Notes: generated from the letters alone by a model not told the origin. Shown: positions 1 to 8,620, counted from the first letter of the stretch. The stretch is 64,000 nt of DNA from Haloprofundus salinisoli (GCF_020097815.1 NZ_CP083663.1:1860001-1924000), one strand, 5' to 3'. Made by a program: numbers and translations.

Positions 1-1
1 G

Positions 2-334
2 CCGCCGAGCGACGGCGTCCCGGCGCTCGGCCCGTTCGGGCTCGTCGGCGCGGACAAGTGGTTACACGCCGCCGCCTACGCAGTCGTCGCCGGAACGCTC
101 TCGCACGCGCTCTCGACGCGGGTCCAGCGCGCGTCCCTCGGCGGCTTCGTCGGTGGGTCGGTCTACGGACTCGGTATCGAACTCGTGCAGGGGCTCGTCC
201 CCGCTCGCCAGTTCGACCTCCTCGACGCCGTCGCAAACGGTGTGGGTGCGGCGCTCGGGGCCGGACTCTGGGTCGTCTTCGCGTTCGGTCTCGCACTGGT
301 CGTCGGACGCGAGTCGGACTCATCCCGACCCTAA
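2..334 (+). CDS. VanZ-like membrane protein, C-terminal part (5' end outside window)
   Basis: The open frame runs in from the left edge and ends in TAA at 332-334, giving the last 110 residues. They hold about three hydrophobic segments (roughly residues 21-37, 44-65 and 73-101 of the visible part). The spacing of DKWLHAAAY, YGLGIELVQ and FDLLDAVANG is typical of VanZ-like proteins, small membrane proteins of uncertain role outside glycopeptide resistance. No start is visible. The family call rests on these motifs only, and the function in this organism is unknown. Confidence 0.72.
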   Translation, partial: PPSDGVPALGPFGLVGADKWLHAAAYAVVAGTLSHALSTRVQRASLGGFVGGSVYGLGIELVQGLVPARQFDLLDAVANGVGAALGAGLWVVFAFGLALVVGRESDSSRP

Positions 335-374
335 AGGGTCAAGCGTTCTTCTTGAATCTCCGTAACGATGGGGT

Positions 375-1565
375 TTACCGGCGGTCCGACTCCGCCGATC
401 CCGGCGATCCCGGCGATCCCGGCGACCCCGACGGTGGCGGCTGTGACACGCTGACGCGGCCGTCGGCGTCGACGACGACGTACCAGGGGCCGACGGCCGG
501 ACAGGTGAGCCACCCGTACCGCTCGCGCGACCCGTGGTCGGTCTCGACGACCAGCGAGAACGGGCCGAGGCGGGCGAACAGTTCGGCGTCCGTCGCCGTC
601 TCCCCCGGTTCGAGTCGATAGCGACGTTCCGCCGCTCGCGTCCGGTCGGCCAGCGGCTCGATGCGAACTCGCAGGTCGTGTACCTCGTCATCGTCGTTCA
701 CGAGGTGACACCGACTGCTGTCCGAGCCGCACCCGAAGGTGACGGCCTCCTCGTCGACGACGGCCGGGAGGTGTGGAACGACCGTCGGCCACCTCGCCCG
801 TGCGGTCGCGGTTTCGCTGTCGACCCTCACCGAGAGGGTTCGCTCACGCCGACCGACCGGGAGGACGAGGCGAGCGTCGGGAGGGACTCGATACCGCGAG
901 ACGCTGGTCTCGACCGACGAAGCGAACGCGAGATGGACCGTTCGCCACCCGACGCTTCGGTTCTCCAGACGAAAACTCGGGTCGGGTCCGAACGCGGTGG
1001 ACGTCGTGTCGCTCTCGGGGTCGTCTCCGTCGGACTCGGTGCCCGGCGCACCTTCGGGCCGCGGCAGGAGAGAGACGGGCGGACACGCCTGAGCGCAGGT
1101 GACGACCGGCGTGAATCGGATTCCGCTCTCGTCGAGGGCGACGTCGAGGTTGCTCCGCGCGCCCTCGACGACCCAGTCGTAGACGGTTCGCACCCCGTCC
1201 GCCGTTTCGACGAAGAACCGATACGTACCGGCGCTGCCGACCAACCCCGAATAGACGACCGACTCGGCGCGCGTGAGCGTCTCGCTGGTACTGAACACCT
1301 CGGTCGCCTCACCGATGGAACCACTCGCGCTTCGGGTGCGCTCGATAGCGTCGATAGCGACTGTCACGTACCGCTCGTCGACTCCCGCGTTTCGAATCCG
1401 CACGCCATGTGGTTCGGCGAGCATCGGGCCACCGCCCCGATACGAGCCGGCGGTGTGGGCGGGCTGTCGCGCCGGCGTGTCGTCCGAGCGGTGGGCTCTC
1501 TCCCCGCATCCGGGGACGCCGACCGACCCGGCGGCGAGAACTCCGAGCAGTCGACGTCGTCGCAT
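375..1565 (-). CDS. Secreted lipoprotein with three Ig-like repeats
   Basis: A 396-residue protein of no recognised family. The N-terminus is basic, then hydrophobic, and ends in a lipobox-like VPGC with Cys20, so it is probably a lipid-anchored, Tat- or Sec-exported protein. Three related blocks of about 85-100 residues follow (about 53-157, 197-280 and 281-372). Blocks 1 and 3 share a G-x-[YF]-x-x-x-VET-x-x-G pattern (residues 113-124 and 334-345). Cys pairs end each block. The C-terminus is a short Gly-Ser-Pro repeat from a 9-nt DNA repeat. The start is the ATG at 1565 with a weak TATA-like stretch about 25 nt upstream. A broken paralogue lies directly upstream. Confidence 0.75.
   Translation of the reverse strand: MRRRRLLGVLAAGSVGVPGCGERAHRSDDTPARQPAHTAGSYRGGGPMLAEPHGVRIRNAGVDERYVTVAIDAIERTRSASGSIGEATEVFSTSETLTRAESVVYSGLVGSAGTYRFFVETADGVRTVYDWVVEGARSNLDVALDESGIRFTPVVTCAQACPPVSLLPRPEGAPGTESDGDDPESDTTSTAFGPDPSFRLENRSVGWRTVHLAFASSVETSVSRYRVPPDARLVLPVGRRERTLSVRVDSETATARARWPTVVPHLPAVVDEEAVTFGCGSDSSRCHLVNDDDEVHDLRVRIEPLADRTRAAERRYRLEPGETATDAELFARLGPFSLVVETDHGSRERYGWLTCPAVGPWYVVVDADGRVSVSQPPPSGSPGSPGSPGSAESDRR
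396..431 (-). repeat. 9-bp tandem repeat coding a Gly-Ser-Pro tail
   Basis: The unit GATCCCGGC on the plus strand is repeated about three to four times with a slightly diverged last copy. It encodes the GSP repeats at the C-terminus of the lipoprotein. The length is a multiple of three, so copy-number change would keep the reading frame. Confidence 0.8.
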
Positions 1566-1607
1566 ATCTCGGTCTCGGCGGTCGAAGCGTATGAATCTGC
1601 GGTCGAC

Positions 1608-1728
1608 CTACCCGGCGTACAGTTCGTCGTCGACGCGCGCGACTCCGTCTCGACGGTGAGTTCGTACCGTCCGGGGGCGTCCACGGGGCGATCGTGGCGA
1701 CCGCTGCGAGGAGCGCGCGTCGGCGCAT
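1608..1728 (-). pseudogene. Remnant of a paralogue of the neighbouring lipoprotein
   Basis: An ATG at 1728 starts a signal-like sequence (MRRRALLAAVATIA) closely resembling the start of the adjacent lipoprotein. The frame then shifts to read VDAPGRYELTVET and shifts again to read DGVARVDDELYAG followed by TAG at 1608-1610. The spliced reading GRYELTVET-DGV matches the repeat signature of the adjacent protein. I infer a tandem duplicate that lost its middle and picked up two frame changes. No functional product is expected. The frames are seen directly; the common origin is inferred from short similarity. Confidence 0.5.
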
Positions 1729-2069
1729 ACGTCCGGTGAGGGTTCCGCGTGTGAATTGCTCCGGTGGAGGGGGTGCCGGCGGACGGAGCGCGGACGACGT
1801 CTCGGCCGCCGAATCGAGAACTGTGGCCCCTCTCGGTTGCTCGCCGGGAGTGTTCTGCGAGCTGACTCACAGGTGGCGTGTCAATTTAAATACAGTCTCC
1901 GAGCACCTTCGCCATGCCAAGCGTCGAACTCGTCGCCCGCCGGTAGCGCCGCCGGCTCTCCTCCAGCGCTCTCGGACCTCGCGCCGCAGCGGGCGCTCGA
2001 CCGAATCACCACCGTCGACGCTCCGCCCAGACGAAGCCGATATACCCGCGGACGGATTACTCCGGCGCA
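1729..2069. other. Intergenic region, no gene seen
   Basis: This 341-base stretch separates the lipoprotein remnant from the archaeosine gene. I see no convincing open frame. It holds an AT-rich palindrome ATTTAAAT at 1884-1891 that could be a promoter element on either strand, a segment at 1993-2025 resembling one upstream of cofH, and the TATA box of the next gene at 2039-2046. Confidence 0.6.
2039..2046 (+). promoter_or_regulatory. TATA box of the archaeosine radical-SAM gene
   Basis: The sequence GATATACC is centred about 28 nt before the ATG at 2070. That is the spacing expected for a leaderless haloarchaeal transcript, and it supports the chosen start. Confidence 0.6.
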
Positions 2070-3140
2070 ATGAGTGAACCAAGTCCCGACGTGTACGAAC
2101 GGGGACGCGGAATGGACGCGCACAACAAGGTGATGCGCGAGATTCGAGGCCTGAAGGAGAAACACTACGATCCGCACGAACCGACCCGCGTCTGGATCGA
2201 CGAGGACAACACGCCGAGCGGCGTCTACCAGTCGCTCACCATCATCCTCAACACCGGCGGCTGTCGGTGGGCGCGCGCCGGCGGCTGTACGATGTGCGGC
2301 TACGTCGCCGAATCCGTCGAAGGCGGCACCGTCGAACACGAGGCGCTGATGGACCAGATTCAGGTCTGTCTCGACCACGAGGAAGAACGCGCCGACGAGC
2401 AGTCGCCGCTCATCAAAATCTACACCTCCGGGTCGTTCCTCGACGAGCGTGAAGTGCCCGCCGAGACCCGAGACGCCATCGCGGAGACGTTCGCGGACCG
2501 CGAACGCATCGTCGTCGAGTCGCTGCCGGACTTCGTCGACCGCGAGAAACTCGACGACTTCGTCTCGCGGGGACTGGACACCGACGTCGCCGTCGGCCTC
2601 GAAACCGCGACCGACCGCGTCCGCCGCGACTGCGTGAACAAGTACTTCGCCTTCGAGGACTTCGTCGCGGCGAGCGAGGAGGCCGACGCCGCGGGCGCGG
2701 GCATCAAAGCCTACCTCCTGATGAAGCCGCCGTTCCTCTCGGAGTCGGAGGCCATCGAGGACATGAAATCCTCCATCCGGCGCTGCGCGGAGTACGCCCA
2801 CACCGTCTCGATGAACCCCTGCAACGTCCAGCGCTACACGATGGTCGACGAGCTCCACTTCCGCGGCGGCTACCGTCCGCCGTGGCTCTGGTCGGTCGCC
2901 GAGGTGCTGCGCGACACTGCCGACGCCGACGCCATCGTCGTCTCCGACCCCGTCGGCCACGGCTCCGACCGCGGCCCGCACAACTGCGGCGAATGCGACG
3001 ACCTCGTCCAGAAGGCCATCAAGGATTTCGACCTCCGACAGGACCCCTCCGTGTTCGAGCAGGTCGACTGCGACTGCAAGGGGACGTGGCGCGCCGTCGT
3101 CGAAGAGGAGACGAGTTACGCGATGCCGCTGGCGAAGTGA
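2070..3140 (+). CDS. raSEA: Archaeosine biosynthesis radical SAM protein (RaSEA)
   Basis: A 356-residue enzyme matching the archaeal RaSEA family, which with ArcS converts preQ0-modified tRNA (position 15) to archaeosine. The iron-sulfur cluster motif is an unusual Cys65-x7-Cys73-x2-Cys76 (CRWARAGGCTMC) instead of Cx3Cx2C. Extra cysteines near the C-terminus (Cys306, 309, 334, 336) may bind a second metal. The ATG start is supported by a TATA box 28 nt upstream, so the mRNA is probably leaderless. No other tRNA-modification gene is adjacent. Confidence 0.88.
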   Translation: MSEPSPDVYERGRGMDAHNKVMREIRGLKEKHYDPHEPTRVWIDEDNTPSGVYQSLTIILNTGGCRWARAGGCTMCGYVAESVEGGTVEHEALMDQIQVCLDHEEERADEQSPLIKIYTSGSFLDEREVPAETRDAIAETFADRERIVVESLPDFVDREKLDDFVSRGLDTDVAVGLETATDRVRRDCVNKYFAFEDFVAASEEADAAGAGIKAYLLMKPPFLSESEAIEDMKSSIRRCAEYAHTVSMNPCNVQRYTMVDELHFRGGYRPPWLWSVAEVLRDTADADAIVVSDPVGHGSDRGPHNCGECDDLVQKAIKDFDLRQDPSVFEQVDCDCKGTWRAVVEEETSYAMPLAK

Positions 3141-3354
3141 GCGGGCGACTCGCAAACTCAGAAGGCGAGACGGCGTAGCGTTCTGGTCACGTTCTCGACG
3201 GAATGGTAACGACTCGCACACTGTTGTAAGCGGTCGTTTACCCCCGCGTAGGCCGCTCATAGTGATACCGGATATCGTAGTACGCGAACGTAGCAGTCGA
3301 ACGGTTGCGCGGCGGCGACGCGCCGCCTCGGCGGCCGTCTCGACTATCTCGACC

Positions 3355-3477
3355 ATGAAACAGACGCAACGAAGCTACAAGGCGATATACTGCTCCGACG
3401 GCTGGCTGGAGATACGCGAAGAGCAGAACGTCGAAGGCTGGATATCCACCGACTCGCCGGTGCCCGTCACGACGTAG
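3355..3477 (+). CDS. Small haloarchaeal protein, 40 aa (DUF7331-like)
   Basis: A 40-residue acidic protein starting at the ATG at 3355; a longer upstream reading is Arg-rich and unlike a haloarchaeal protein. It contains YKAIYCSDGWLEI in the middle and ends in W-I-S-T-D-S-P-V-P-V. This resembles the short single-domain proteins common in haloarchaea whose C-terminus carries a W-[IL]-x-[ST]-D pattern, such as DUF7331. Function unknown. It stands alone between the archaeosine gene and the convergent purQ. Confidence 0.6.
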   Translation: MKQTQRSYKAIYCSDGWLEIREEQNVEGWISTDSPVPVTT

Positions 3478-3597
3478 GCCTGCAACCGCCGCTGCACTAT
3501 TCGACGGGACAACAGCGCCGCCACACTCGTTCTCTCGGAGTCAGTACGTCGTCCGACGCCCGCTTTTCCGCTGGATTCGAGCGACTGACTCGCTCGC

Positions 3598-4272
3598 TCA
3601 GGCGAACCCTTGGAGGATTCCCGCGCCGTCGGTGCCGCCGACGTCGGCCAGCGTCGCTCGCTCGGGGTGCGGCATCAACACCGCGACGCCGACTCGCTCG
3701 CCCAGAATGCCGGCGACGTTGCCCGTCGACCCGTTGGGATTCGCCTCGTCGGTAACGTTGCCGTCGGCGTCGCAGTAGCGGAACAGCACGCGGTCGGCCG
3801 CTTCGAGCGCCTCGTACTTCTCGGTCGAAATCTCGAAGCGCCCCTCGCCGTGGGCGATGGGGACTTCGATGACCTCGCCCTCGTCGTAGGCGGCGGTCCA
3901 CGGCGTGTCGGCGTTCTCGACCCGCAGGTAGACGCGCTCGCACTGGAAACGGGCGCTCCGGTTCGTCGTGAACGCGCCGTCCGTCAGCCCCGACTCACAG
4001 CCGATCTGTGCGCCGTTGCAGACGCCCAGCACGGGCACGCCGTGTTCGGCGGCGTCGCGGACCTCGTTCATGATCGGCGACTGCGCGGCCATCGCCCCCG
4101 CGCGGAGGTAGTCGCCGTAGGAGAACCCGCCGGGCAGCAGTACGCCCGTCGCGCCCTCGGGCAGCCCGTCCTCGTGCCAGACGCGTTCGGCGTCGATGCC
4201 GAGGTGGGTGAGCGCCGCGACGGCGTCGCGGTCGCAGTTCGACCCGCCGAACTGCACGACTGCGACCGTCAC
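3598..4272 (-). CDS. purQ: Phosphoribosylformylglycinamidine synthase, glutaminase subunit PurQ
   Basis: A 224-residue class I glutamine amidotransferase, the usual PurQ length. It supplies ammonia to PurL for conversion of FGAR to FGAM in purine synthesis. The nucleophile is Cys85 (LGVCNGAQIG), and the catalytic His202 and Glu204 lie in MPHPE. The start is a GTG at 4272 preceded by a good GGAGGTG Shine-Dalgarno sequence; a longer in-frame extension overlaps purS and does not look like PurQ. It lies just downstream of purS on the same strand with a 55-nt gap. purL is not in the window. Confidence 0.93.
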   Translation of the reverse strand: MTVAVVQFGGSNCDRDAVAALTHLGIDAERVWHEDGLPEGATGVLLPGGFSYGDYLRAGAMAAQSPIMNEVRDAAEHGVPVLGVCNGAQIGCESGLTDGAFTTNRSARFQCERVYLRVENADTPWTAAYDEGEVIEVPIAHGEGRFEISTEKYEALEAADRVLFRYCDADGNVTDEANPNGSTGNVAGILGERVGVAVLMPHPERATLADVGGTDGAGILQGFA

Positions 4273-4327
4273 CGTAGGCACCTCCGGTGTGACGAGACGA
4301 CGGTGGTAGTCGCGGAGACTGCGACCG

Positions 4328-4582
4328 TCATTCGGCTTCCTCGACCACCACGTCGTAGTCGTGGATGGTCGGGTTCGCGAGCAGTCGTTCGGCCATCTCG
4401 TCGGCTCGTTCCTCGGCGTCCGCGGCGGAGTCGGCGTCGACGTCCACCTCGAAACGGTCCGCCGAGCGTAGCCCCTCCAGTTCGAAGCCCAGCCGTTCGA
4501 GGGCGCGCTTGGTCGTCTCCGCCTCGGGGTCCAACACGCCACGCTTCAGTCGGACGGTCACCGTCGCGGTGTACGCGGTCAT
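4328..4582 (-). CDS. purS: Phosphoribosylformylglycinamidine synthase subunit PurS
   Basis: An 84-residue protein of the PurS family, the small subunit that bridges PurL and PurQ in the three-part FGAM synthase of archaea and many bacteria. The N-terminus (TATVTVRLKRGVLDPEA) and the RALERLGF segment are characteristic. The ATG at 4582 gives the usual family length; the longer upstream reading is not conserved in style. It is first in a purS-purQ operon. The upstream region has an ACAC-N4-GTGT inverted repeat near 4637-4650. Confidence 0.92.
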   Translation of the reverse strand: MTAYTATVTVRLKRGVLDPEAETTKRALERLGFELEGLRSADRFEVDVDADSAADAEERADEMAERLLANPTIHDYDVVVEEAE

Positions 4583-4876
4583 CGTCCGACTCTGCGCGGT
4601 CGTGGGTAAAATGGCTTTTGGATACTCTCCAATAGACACGTTTGTGTACAATCCGGCGGCCAGAGTGAGCGAGTTTCCCGCAGCGTCGACGCGTTCGATA
4701 GTTCATGACCCTTGACGCGGGAAATCTCCACTTTCGCCGAATTCGAGGGATACGAACCATCTAGGACACGGCAACGGAGTCGAAGACGTTCGGGTTGTTG
4801 CCACGAACGGAAGACGTATCCTCAGTTATGCTCCACATTACCACGTGTTCACTCCCGGTTTTCAGGTGATGAGAGC

Positions 4877-5848
4877 ATGACCCGTGAGTTGACCGAAATT
4901 ACTGTCATCGGCGAGGACAAGACGGGCCTCGTCGCGCGTATTACGTCGCTTCTATTCGACCGCAGCATCAACATCGAAGATATCGACCAGGCCGTCCGCG
5001 AGGGTATCTTCCGGATGACGTTACACGCCGACACCAGCGAGATGGTGTGCACCTCCGAGACGCTACGCTCGACGCTCGACGACCTCGCAACCGAACTCGG
5101 CGTCGAGATTCGAGTCCGGTTCCCCTCCGACCGCGAGACGAAGCGCCTCGCCGTGCTCGTGACGAAGGAATCGCACTGTCTGGAGGCGCTGTTCGAGGCG
5201 TGGGCCAACGACGAACTCGACGCCGAGATCGGCGTCGTCATCGGCAACCACGACGATCTCCAACCGCTGGCGGACCACTACAACGTCCCGTTCCACGACA
5301 TCGGCGACAAGAAAGGCGGGGCCGACGAAGCCGAACTGCTCGACCTGCTCGACGAGTACGACGTGGACCTCATCGTCCTCGCGCGCTACATGCGCATCCT
5401 CTCGCCGAACGTCGTCTTCCGCTACGAGGACCGCATCATCAACATCCACCCGAGTCTCCTCCCGTCGTTCCCCGGCGCGGCCGCCTACCGTCAGGCGAAG
5501 GAAGGCGGCGTCAGAATCGCGGGCGTCACCGCTCACTACGTGACGACGGACCTCGACCAGGGACCCATCATCACCCAGCGGGCGTTCGACGTGCCCGACG
5601 ACGCGTCGGTCGGCGAAATCAAAGCCCGCGGGCAGCCGCTCGAAGCCGACGCGCTGCTCGAAGCGGTGAAGCTGCATCTCGACGGTGCCCTGAGCGTCCA
5701 CCGGGGGCGGACGAGCCTCCGCGACAGCGAGGATATCGACTACCAACTCGGTCTCTCGAAGGAAGCGCAGGCGGCGAACCCCGACCGCCCCGTCGACGGG
5801 AAACTGCCGCAGTCGCTGCAGAAGGCGGTCGAACCGAGCGACGACTGA
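4877..5848 (+). CDS. purU: Formyltetrahydrofolate deformylase PurU-type protein
   Basis: A 323-residue protein with an N-terminal ACT domain (about residues 7-80) and a formyltransferase-fold catalytic domain from about 90. The catalytic Asn189, His191 (IINIHPSLLPSFPGA) and Asp227 (DLDQGP) are all present. The canonical reaction releases formate from 10-formyl-THF. In an archaeon beside purS, purQ and purC it might instead act as a GAR transformylase, which the sequence alone cannot settle. A C-terminal tail of about 50 residues follows the usual domain. The start is the ATG at 4877. Its promoter region is shared with divergent purS. Confidence 0.85.
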   Translation: MTRELTEITVIGEDKTGLVARITSLLFDRSINIEDIDQAVREGIFRMTLHADTSEMVCTSETLRSTLDDLATELGVEIRVRFPSDRETKRLAVLVTKESHCLEALFEAWANDELDAEIGVVIGNHDDLQPLADHYNVPFHDIGDKKGGADEAELLDLLDEYDVDLIVLARYMRILSPNVVFRYEDRIINIHPSLLPSFPGAAAYRQAKEGGVRIAGVTAHYVTTDLDQGPIITQRAFDVPDDASVGEIKARGQPLEADALLEAVKLHLDGALSVHRGRTSLRDSEDIDYQLGLSKEAQAANPDRPVDGKLPQSLQKAVEPSDD

Positions 5849-5882
5849 GCCCCCCGCACCGGTCTCACCGCACGAATCCGCG

Positions 5883-6899
5883 TCAGAGATTCCGAACCGC
5901 GTCGACCGCTTCGTCGAGTTCCGGCGCGTCGAACCAGTCGTAGTTCGTGTACGCGTTCGTCCCCGCGGCGTACATCTCCGAGACGGTCTCGACGACCGAG
6001 TCCGGCAGCGCCGGTGGCTCGGTGTCGCACAGCGCGCGCCAGTCGGGGTCGTCGCGGTGGTCCGCCTCGGCTTTCGCCTCGCTGACTGCGTCGACCCACT
6101 CGGGGCGTTCGCGCTTATAGTACTGGCGGACGACCTCCTTCGACATCTCCTGGCCGTCGTAGCTGAACCGGTTCTCGTCGAACGTGCCGACCACGTCGGC
6201 GACTTTGATGGTTCCGTCGTGGTAGAGACACTCGATTTTGCCGTCCTCGTGGACGAGCCCCGCCCGTTCGGCGCGGTCGGTGAGGATGTGGTTCACCGCG
6301 AGCGCCAGCTCTTCGAGACGGTCGATCCCGGCCGGACCCGAGATCTCGTCGGCCTCGCTCCGCGAGAGGTAGCGGTCGCGCTCTTCGAACTTCGTCGAGA
6401 ACTCGACGACCGGCTGCGGGAGGCCGACGGCTTCGTCGGGCCACGACTCGTAGTCGAGGCCGTAGTCGGCGGGATCGCCGCGCGAACGGAGACTCGATCC
6501 GACGGGAACGGTGTTCCGGAAGACGATTTCGAGCGGTATCAGGTAGTTGTTCCCGACGGCGTCGTAGAACCCGTCGTAGTCGTAGCCGTCGTCGTAGCGG
6601 AGGTTCGGAACCTGTGCGAGGTCGATAGCCATTTCACGGGGGGTCTCGGTCGTCTCGCCGAGTTCGAGTTCCTCGCCGCCCTCGACGATTCCCCGATAGT
6701 GCGTCGGGATGTGGTTGACGTCGAGTAACTCGAAGTTGTACGCGCCCATAGTACAGAGGCTCGCTCCTTTTCCCGGAATCTCGTCGGGCATCTTCCCCCA
6801 ATCGAAGACGGAGTAGTCGTCAGTGAAGACGAAACTGCCCCGCCCGAGCGAGTCGGCTGTCGGTTCCTCGGCCACGCGGAACTCCTTGACGCTCGTCAT
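5883..6899 (-). CDS. purC: SAICAR synthetase PurC
   Basis: A 338-residue phosphoribosylaminoimidazole-succinocarboxamide synthase, making SAICAR from CAIR, aspartate and ATP. The N-terminal SLGRGSFVFTDDYSVFDWGKMPD stretch (phosphate and nucleotide loop) and the later IPLEIVFRN and DGKIECLY motifs fit the family. It is longer than the roughly 240-residue bacterial type, as in haloarchaea. The ATG at 6899 has a TATA-like element 29 nt upstream (6923-6933); the upstream extension has no PurC features. It converges with purU. Confidence 0.92.
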   Translation of the reverse strand: MTSVKEFRVAEEPTADSLGRGSFVFTDDYSVFDWGKMPDEIPGKGASLCTMGAYNFELLDVNHIPTHYRGIVEGGEELELGETTETPREMAIDLAQVPNLRYDDGYDYDGFYDAVGNNYLIPLEIVFRNTVPVGSSLRSRGDPADYGLDYESWPDEAVGLPQPVVEFSTKFEERDRYLSRSEADEISGPAGIDRLEELALAVNHILTDRAERAGLVHEDGKIECLYHDGTIKVADVVGTFDENRFSYDGQEMSKEVVRQYYKRERPEWVDAVSEAKAEADHRDDPDWRALCDTEPPALPDSVVETVSEMYAAGTNAYTNYDWFDAPELDEAVDAVRNL

Positions 6900-6922
6900 A
6901 GGTAGACACGGAGGGGCGCACG

Positions 6923-6933
6923 GTAAGTAACTT
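6923..6933 (-). promoter_or_regulatory. TATA box of purC
   Basis: On the minus strand this reads AAGTTACTTAC, centred 29 nt before the purC ATG at 6899, consistent with a leaderless transcript. Confidence 0.5.
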
Positions 6934-6995
6934 TCACTTCTGTGCGGATTCGGACCAGATACATCCGGGAAATGAACACGTTCGTGGGGTGTTCT

Positions 6996-7015
6996 CGGCG
7001 ACGTGGGTCGCCGAC
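6996..7015. terminator. Perfect 8-bp stem-loop between purC promoter and response regulator
   Basis: TCGGCGAC and GTCGCCGA form a perfect 8-bp stem with a GTGG loop. It lies about 95 nt beyond the response-regulator stop and just upstream of purC. It may end the minus-strand operon transcript or act as a regulatory site; no T-tract follows, so a terminator role is tentative. Confidence 0.4.
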
Positions 7016-7110
7016 TACCGAGAGCCAGAGCGCTCTCGCGTCCGGTTGCGAACAGGCAACCCTGCTCGTCCACGACTGAGCCCGGACGCTCCCGCTGCGG
7101 GCGCGCCGTC

Positions 7111-7524
7111 TCAGGGGCCGGTACTCGTCGAGTGACCGTTGCAGTCCAGTACCCGCTCTTCGACCAGACGGACGACGCGCGCCGCCAAGGCCTCGAACTG
7201 GTCGGGACCGCTCTTTTCGAGGTAATGCTGTCGCGGAATCGGCCGGTCGAGTTCTATGTGAGGCACGTTCGTGAAGAGGAGAAACGGCAGCGTCGGGTGC
7301 GATTCGCAGACCGCGTCGCGCAGTTGGAGCCCGTTCATCGTCGGCATCCGGTAATCGCTTACGAGACAGTCGAACGGGCCGCTCTCGAGGAGCGTCAACG
7401 CGCTCTGAGGGCGTTCGACCGACGTGACAGACAGGTCGTCGCACTTGTGCTCGATGAGGCTCGCCACCACGTCGAGCAGCGCTGGGTCGTCGTCGACGTG
7501 GAGGACGCGAATCCGGTCGGTCAT
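7111..7524 (-). CDS. Single-domain response regulator (CheY-like receiver)
   Basis: A 137-residue receiver domain with no output domain. The acidic cluster Asp11-13, the phospho-acceptor Asp57 (VSDYRMP), Thr85 and Lys104 (EKSG) are all in place, so it should be phosphorylated. The last 25 residues are a short tail. It overlaps the upstream PstS-like gene by 4 nt (ATGA), indicating translational coupling, and a histidine kinase gene lies just before that on the same strand. Its target is unknown; it may act through protein contact. Confidence 0.88.
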   Translation of the reverse strand: MTDRIRVLHVDDDPALLDVVASLIEHKCDDLSVTSVERPQSALTLLESGPFDCLVSDYRMPTMNGLQLRDAVCESHPTLPFLLFTNVPHIELDRPIPRQHYLEKSGPDQFEALAARVVRLVEERVLDCNGHSTSTGP

Positions 7525-8531
7525 CGCTCACCCGCCTCGGCCGCCCCTTCGAGGCGCTCCAGTCCCGTCTCGACGCCCGACTCGGTCAGCGGGACGTACC
7601 CGATGTCGCTGACGAGCGACGACCCCGCCCGTTCGATGTAGTAGGTGACGAACGCGCGGAGTTCCGGGCGCGAGAGTTCGTTCTCGGCGACGTAGATGAA
7701 AAGCGGTCGCGACAGCGGAGTGTACTCGCCGCCTTGCGCCGTCGCCGGCGACGGTTTCACGCAGCCGTCGCCGTCGTCGATGCCGAGCGCTTTCACCGCC
7801 TCCCTGTTCTGGAGGTAGTACGCGTAGCCGAGATAACCGACGGCGTACGTCGACTCGCTGACCGACTGGATTATCGCGTTGTCGTACTCCGTTCCCTCGT
7901 AGTCCGTTCGGTGGTCGTCGACCTCGCCGATCACCGCCTCGGCGAAGTAGTCGAACGTCCCCGAATCCGACGTCGGCCCGTGCAGTTCGACCGGTTCGTC
8001 CGGCCAGTCGGGGTCGACGTCGCTCCACTGCGTCGCCCCGTCGGTCCGCCACATCGCCGCCAGTTGCTCGGTCGTGATGCAGTCGACCCAGTCGGCGTCG
8101 GTGTTGACGACGACGGTCAGCGCGTCCGTCGCGACGCGGAGTTCCAGCGGATCGACCTCGTTGCGGTCGCACTGCCCCGATTCCTCGGACGAAATCGACC
8201 TGCTCGCGTCGTTGATGCTCGCTTTCCCTCGACAGAAGAACTGCTTGAACCCGCCGCCGGTTCCGGTGGGACTCACCGATATCGACACGTCCGGATACTG
8301 TGCGGAGAACTGTTCGCCGACGGCGACCGTCAGCGGATAGACCGTGCTGCTGCCCGAGACGTGAATCGTGCCCGAGAGCGCCGGGTCGCTCGTTGTCGCC
8401 GGCGACGAATCTACCCGATTCCGTTCGCCCCGACCGAGACAGCCGCACACCGCGGCCAGCCCGCCGCCGAGCGCGGCGCCGACGAACCGCCGCCGCCCGG
8501 AACCGTTCATCATATCGTCTTCTTCCCCCAT
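7521..8531 (-). CDS. PstS-like phosphate-binding lipoprotein
   Basis: A 336-residue substrate-binding protein of the PstS family. The N-terminus has a twin-arginine run (GRRRF, residues 12-16), a hydrophobic segment and a Cys-containing lipobox (CGC, 29-31), so it is an exported lipoprotein. The GSSTVYP loop (about 60-66) and SPTGTGGG are the phosphate-loop motifs of the family. Starts at 8531, 8513 or 8510 are all possible; each keeps the RR motif. No pstC, pstA or pstB is nearby. It sits between a kinase and a response regulator and may present a ligand to the kinase. Confidence 0.82.
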   Translation of the reverse strand: MGEEDDMMNGSGRRRFVGAALGGGLAAVCGCLGRGERNRVDSSPATTSDPALSGTIHVSGSSTVYPLTVAVGEQFSAQYPDVSISVSPTGTGGGFKQFFCRGKASINDASRSISSEESGQCDRNEVDPLELRVATDALTVVVNTDADWVDCITTEQLAAMWRTDGATQWSDVDPDWPDEPVELHGPTSDSGTFDYFAEAVIGEVDDHRTDYEGTEYDNAIIQSVSESTYAVGYLGYAYYLQNREAVKALGIDDGDGCVKPSPATAQGGEYTPLSRPLFIYVAENELSRPELRAFVTYYIERAGSSLVSDIGYVPLTESGVETGLERLEGAAEAGER

Positions 8532-8620
8532 CGGCTAGACGTTCCGAAATACCTACTAAAGCGGTTGCTATTGGGCGTATATAGTTCTCAGAACCGGATA
8601 GAGACGACCTCCGCGGCGGT

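Noticed and set aside
1881-3356. Long minus-strand open frame of 491 codons opposite the archaeosine gene
   Set aside because: It is a mirror frame of a well-supported radical SAM gene; its sequence is rich in Val, Asp and Arg without domain motifs, as expected for GC-rich antisense frames.
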